From contig DMYC01000030.1 in the NCBI GenBank assembly GCA_003482695.1, positions 1 to 6,656 on the forward strand: a stretch of 6,656 nt of DNA. Direction: 5' to 3'. Origin of the DNA: Clostridiales bacterium UBA8960 (lineage in GTDB: Bacteria; Bacillota; Clostridia; Peptostreptococcales; Acidaminobacteraceae). Positions 3,822-6,656 of the stretch are shown here, in pieces (position 1 is the first letter of the stretch; every line of letters begins with the position of its first letter). The position numbers and the translations under genes were made by a program. The notes under the pieces were generated by a model. That model made no database searches. It worked only from the letters and a program-made list of their open reading frames with translations, and had not been told where the DNA came from.

Positions 3822-5030
3822 ATGAAACGAAAAGTTTGGCTTGTTTCAATCATGCTTATCGTCGTGGTAATGATGATGGCTGGTTGTGCACCAAAAACGG
3901 TGGAAGGACCAGTCACACTGACGGTGTGGCATGATAAGGAGCAGCCTGTAATCGATGTTTTGGTCGAAGCGCTAAAAAAACTTGAACCAGATATCATTGT
4001 ACAATTCGAAAAGAAAAACGGTTTAACCGAAGCCCTGAAGCTTGTCGGCAACAATCAGGGCGCTGCACCAGACATGTATTTCTTTGCCCATGACAAAATC
4101 GGTGTATATGCTGAAATGGGCATACTGGCAGAAATCACAGATTTTCTTGATGAGTCCGAGTTGGATTCGCTTGTGCCAATCACTGTGGAATCAGTAACAT
4201 ATAAAGACTCGGTTTATCAACTGCCGCTCTATTTTGAAACGCTTTTGTTCATGTACAACAAAGAATGGGTAAGTGAAGCAGAAGTGCCTCGTGATACCGA
4301 CGCTTTGCTGGCGCATATGGCGCAGGCAAAACGTATAGGCCGGTTCGGGTTTGTCGAGCAGCATAGTAATGCCTATTATGCAGCTGGCTGGATACACGGA
4401 TTTAATGCGACGATTCTCGATGCATCAGGTGAACCTAAGCTTGGCTCGGATGAAATGAAAGCAGCTATGGCATATCATAAACAGTTTGTTTCTTTCATGC
4501 CTGGTGAGAGTGAATATGCTACTGTCAATACGCTGTTTCGCGAAGGAAAAGCCGACATGACGATCGGTGGTCCTTGGATGGTTCCCACGCTAAGAGCTGC
4601 CGGAATTGATCTTGGCCTTTCGCCCATGCCGATCATACCGGCAACAGGCAAACCACTTGCACCTTATACTGGCGTTCAAGGAATCCATGTGTTGAAAGTA
4701 TCGGCTGATTCTAAGTCGGATGCAATCAAGTCGGTTTTAGCCGAATTGATTGCACCGGAGGTCGGTCGGGCGATAGCGCTAGCAAGCGGTAGTGCGCCTG
4801 CCAATGAGAAAGCTTATGAAGCGGAAGACATAAGGAATGACGATATGGTCATGATGATGCGCGCCACCGCTGAAAATTCTGTTCCAATGCCCAATGTACC
4901 TGAGATGGACGTCATGTGGACTGTCACGACAAATATGCTCGTGGAAATCAATATGAGCGGCAAAGCGATAGATGAAACTGTGGAGGCGGCTCAGAAAAAA
5001 GCATTGGAACTCATCCGCAACATGAAATAA
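3822..5030 (+). CDS. malE: Maltose/maltodextrin-type ABC transporter solute-binding lipoprotein
   Basis: This encodes a 402-residue protein. ATG 3822 is chosen because AGGAGG (3810-3815) lies 6 nt upstream and the lipoprotein signal starts right there; an in-frame ATG at 3798 has no such site. Residues 1-22 form a lipoprotein signal with lipobox MAGC and the lipidated Cys at 22. The mature part has the family 1 solute-binding pattern: LTVWHDKEQ (33-41), APDMYFFAHDKIGVYAEMG (82-100), LPLYFETLLFMYNKEW (134-149), GKADMTIGGPW (242-252) and GVQGIHV (284-290). This ordering is closest to MalE/MdxE/CycB-type maltodextrin binders. It would be tethered outside the membrane and deliver maltodextrins to the MalFG channel. 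It lies 49 nt after the starch-binding gene and 15 nt before malF. Substrate is inferred from family and the starch-binding neighbour. Confidence 0.88.
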   Translation: MKRKVWLVSIMLIVVVMMMAGCAPKTVEGPVTLTVWHDKEQPVIDVLVEALKKLEPDIIVQFEKKNGLTEALKLVGNNQGAAPDMYFFAHDKIGVYAEMGILAEITDFLDESELDSLVPITVESVTYKDSVYQLPLYFETLLFMYNKEWVSEAEVPRDTDALLAHMAQAKRIGRFGFVEQHSNAYYAAGWIHGFNATILDASGEPKLGSDEMKAAMAYHKQFVSFMPGESEYATVNTLFREGKADMTIGGPWMVPTLRAAGIDLGLSPMPIIPATGKPLAPYTGVQGIHVLKVSADSKSDAIKSVLAELIAPEVGRAIALASGSAPANEKAYEAEDIRNDDMVMMMRATAENSVPMPNVPEMDVMWTVTTNMLVEINMSGKAIDETVEAAQKKALELIRNMK

Positions 5031-5045
5031 AGGAGAAATCATCCC

Positions 5046-5948
5046 ATGCGCAACTCAAGGATCAACCCCAAAATCATGCCTTATATACTGTCGGCACCAT
5101 CGCTTTTACTAATCTCACTGATTATCGTGTTTCCAATCCTATACACCTTCTATATCTCCCTGACGAATATGAATGTCTATAATTGGTTTACGTTTTCTTT
5201 TGTGGGACTTAGAAACTACAGTCGAGCGCTCTTCGTTTTCGATGCGGGCTTTATCTCGGCGCTGGGAACCACTGTCGTTTGGACCGTGGTCAATATGGTG
5301 CTTCAACTTTCAATCGCTTTTCTTATGGCTTCGTTTTTGAATGTTAAGCAGTTGAGATTCAGGAAAGTGTATAAGACGGTTTTGATGTTTCCTTGGGCAA
5401 TGCCGGGGTATGTTTCCATATTGCTTTGGAAAACGGGGATTTTCAACGTTCAATTTGGCTTACTCAATCAATGGCTGTCACGGCTTGGGATTGAAGGCTT
5501 CATGTGGTTGAGCAACGATGTGAGTGCTTTTGCAAGCAGCGTTGTGGTCAATCTCTGGCTAGCGTTGCCATTCATGATCATGATTATGGATGGCGCGCTT
5601 CAAAGCATTGACAAAAGCTTTTATGAAAGTGCGATACTAGACGGGGCGAACTGGTTCGATCAGATGTGGCATATAACCCTACCATCCATTAAACCGATAA
5701 TAGGCCCGGCGGTTGTCATTACGATTTTTACGACATTCAAGCAATTCGATGTCATATATCTTCTGACCCAACAGGCTGGTGGCAAGACCGGAGCGAATAT
5801 CCATACAATTCTAACCTATGCTTACGAGAATGCCTTTATCACCAACAATTATGGATACAGCTCAGCCATATCCATTTTGATTTTTATATTCCTCATTGGA
5901 TTTTCACTATTAACACGTGTCAAGTTGGGTGATCATTCAAAAGTATGA
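5046..5948 (+). CDS. malF: Maltodextrin ABC transporter permease, MalF type
   Basis: This encodes a 300-residue integral membrane protein with about six helices, the first at about 11-37 (YILSAPSLLLISLIIVFPIL). The EAA loop that contacts the ATPase is at about 194-217 (ESAILDGANWFDQMWHI followed by TLPSIKP), with the conserved Gly200 and Leu-Pro 212-213. It is far shorter than E. coli MalF because it lacks the large periplasmic P2 domain, the usual form in Bacillota. Ribosome binding site AAAGGAGA (5030-5036 region) is about 10 nt upstream of ATG 5046. It pairs with MalG to form the channel. The partner ATPase (MsmX/MalK type) is not in the window. Confidence 0.92.
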   Translation: MRNSRINPKIMPYILSAPSLLLISLIIVFPILYTFYISLTNMNVYNWFTFSFVGLRNYSRALFVFDAGFISALGTTVVWTVVNMVLQLSIAFLMASFLNVKQLRFRKVYKTVLMFPWAMPGYVSILLWKTGIFNVQFGLLNQWLSRLGIEGFMWLSNDVSAFASSVVVNLWLALPFMIMIMDGALQSIDKSFYESAILDGANWFDQMWHITLPSIKPIIGPAVVITIFTTFKQFDVIYLLTQQAGGKTGANIHTILTYAYENAFITNNYGYSSAISILIFIFLIGFSLLTRVKLGDHSKV

Positions 5949-5965
5949 CAAAGGAGGCAAAACAC

Positions 5966-6656
5966 TTGATAAAAAACAGCCGTTTAAAAAAGAAAATCGG
6001 ACTGGTCATTCTCAACATATTCTTTGTTGCCGTCTGCTTTGTCACTTTGATTCCTGTACTTTACGCATTTTCAGTGTCCTTAAATGAACAAAACAGCTTA
6101 GTGAGCAGCACGTTTTCGTTTATCCCGAAGACGCTGACTCTCGACCATTATAAAAGTGTGTTTACAGACGAGCCTATTTTGCTATGGTTTACCAACAGCA
6201 TTATACTTGCTGTCGCTTCAGTCACTGTTTCGTTGAGTGTTGCTGTTCCGGCGGCATATGTGTTTTCACGCAAGGAATTTGTAGGAAGAAAGGCGATTCT
6301 TAAGCTTCTCATGTTGCTCTATTCATTTCCATCGATATTATCGATGTTTGCCATCTATAAGCTGCTTAGCCCATTTGGACTGGTGGATTCCAGACTTGGA
6401 CTGGTCATAATCTATTCGGGAACAATGGCTGTGTTTGGTCTTTGGAATCTCAAAGGCTACTTTGATACGATACCTTACGATATTGAGGAAGCGGCAATGA
6501 TAGATGGTGCAAATGGCTTTCAAATCGTAAAATTGATTTTGCTCCCTTTAGCGAAACCTTCGGTGATCGTGACAGCCGTCATGGTTTTGATTTACGTTTG
6601 GAATGAATATATTTTTGCCATCACCTTTTTGACGGGGGCAAGTAAGTACACGTTAG
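5966..6656 (+). CDS. malG: Maltodextrin ABC transporter permease, MalG type (3' end outside window)
   Basis: The first 230 codons are visible and the frame is still open at the window end. The start is TTG 5966, supported by AAAGGAGG (5950-5957) 8 nt upstream and 17 nt after the malF stop; no ATG or GTG is better placed. The N-terminal helix (about 11-37) is followed by the FxFxPKTLTLDHYKSVF segment (50-66) typical of MalG proteins, then further helices. The EAA loop is at about 175-198 (EAAMIDGANGFQIVKLI then LLPLAKP), with Gly181. WNEYIFAITFL (212-222) is a standard MalG signature. Family length is about 275-280 residues, so roughly 45-50 are missing. The TTG start may hold its level below that of malF. 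Confidence 0.92.
   Translation, partial: MIKNSRLKKKIGLVILNIFFVAVCFVTLIPVLYAFSVSLNEQNSLVSSTFSFIPKTLTLDHYKSVFTDEPILLWFTNSIILAVASVTVSLSVAVPAAYVFSRKEFVGRKAILKLLMLLYSFPSILSMFAIYKLLSPFGLVDSRLGLVIIYSGTMAVFGLWNLKGYFDTIPYDIEEAAMIDGANGFQIVKLILLPLAKPSVIVTAVMVLIYVWNEYIFAITFLTGASKYTL

Noticed and set aside
3665..4054. A 129-residue reading frame on the minus strand
   Set aside because: It lies antisense to the well-supported starch-binding and malE genes, and its composition is that of a shadow frame.

Overview
The window looks like a chromosomal segment of a low-to-mid GC Gram-positive bacterium, probably a Clostridia-type Bacillota. The grounds are strong AGGAGG-type ribosome binding sites throughout, a lipobox on the solute-binding protein, cre/LacI-type operator-like sequences, and an apparent selenoprotein gene. 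The organism itself cannot be named from the sequence.

Left part (1-1137), small genes and debris: the C-terminus of an unrecognised gene (2-106); a DUF5946-like Cys-rich protein starting one base after its stop (108-572); a perfect 16-bp palindrome; a 5'-truncated remnant of an AraC/GyrI-type effector-binding domain (631-783); and a 98-codon gene at 793-1089 that is open only if an in-frame TGA at 886-888 is read as selenocysteine. The TGA lies in a Gly-Gly-Gly-Sec-Cys-Gly context and is followed by a 9-bp hairpin at the spacing of a bacterial SECIS. This is the most interesting item in the window, because a standard gene call would report only a meaningless 61-residue fragment from 904.

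Middle part (1138-2330): an AT-rich type II toxin-antitoxin pair (Phd/YefM antitoxin, RelE/ParE toxin, 8-nt overlap) with an extended -10 promoter and two tandem TTATGATAA dyads. It is followed by a small two-helix membrane protein whose well-placed start at 1964 is blocked by TAA at the third codon. Three related terminator hairpins follow the selenoprotein, the toxin and the membrane protein. The first and third share an exact 22-nt sequence and bracket this segment.

Right part (2331-6656), a starch/maltodextrin uptake operon: two cre/LacI-like sites and a good extended -10 promoter precede a secreted, membrane-anchored protein made of three tandem CBM26-like starch-binding modules with no catalytic domain. 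After it come a maltose/maltodextrin-type solute-binding lipoprotein and the permeases MalF and MalG (MalG cut by the window end, TTG start). The likely logic is that the anchored protein holds starch or its breakdown products at the cell surface, the lipoprotein captures released maltodextrins, and MalFG import them. The ATPase and any amylase are not in the window.
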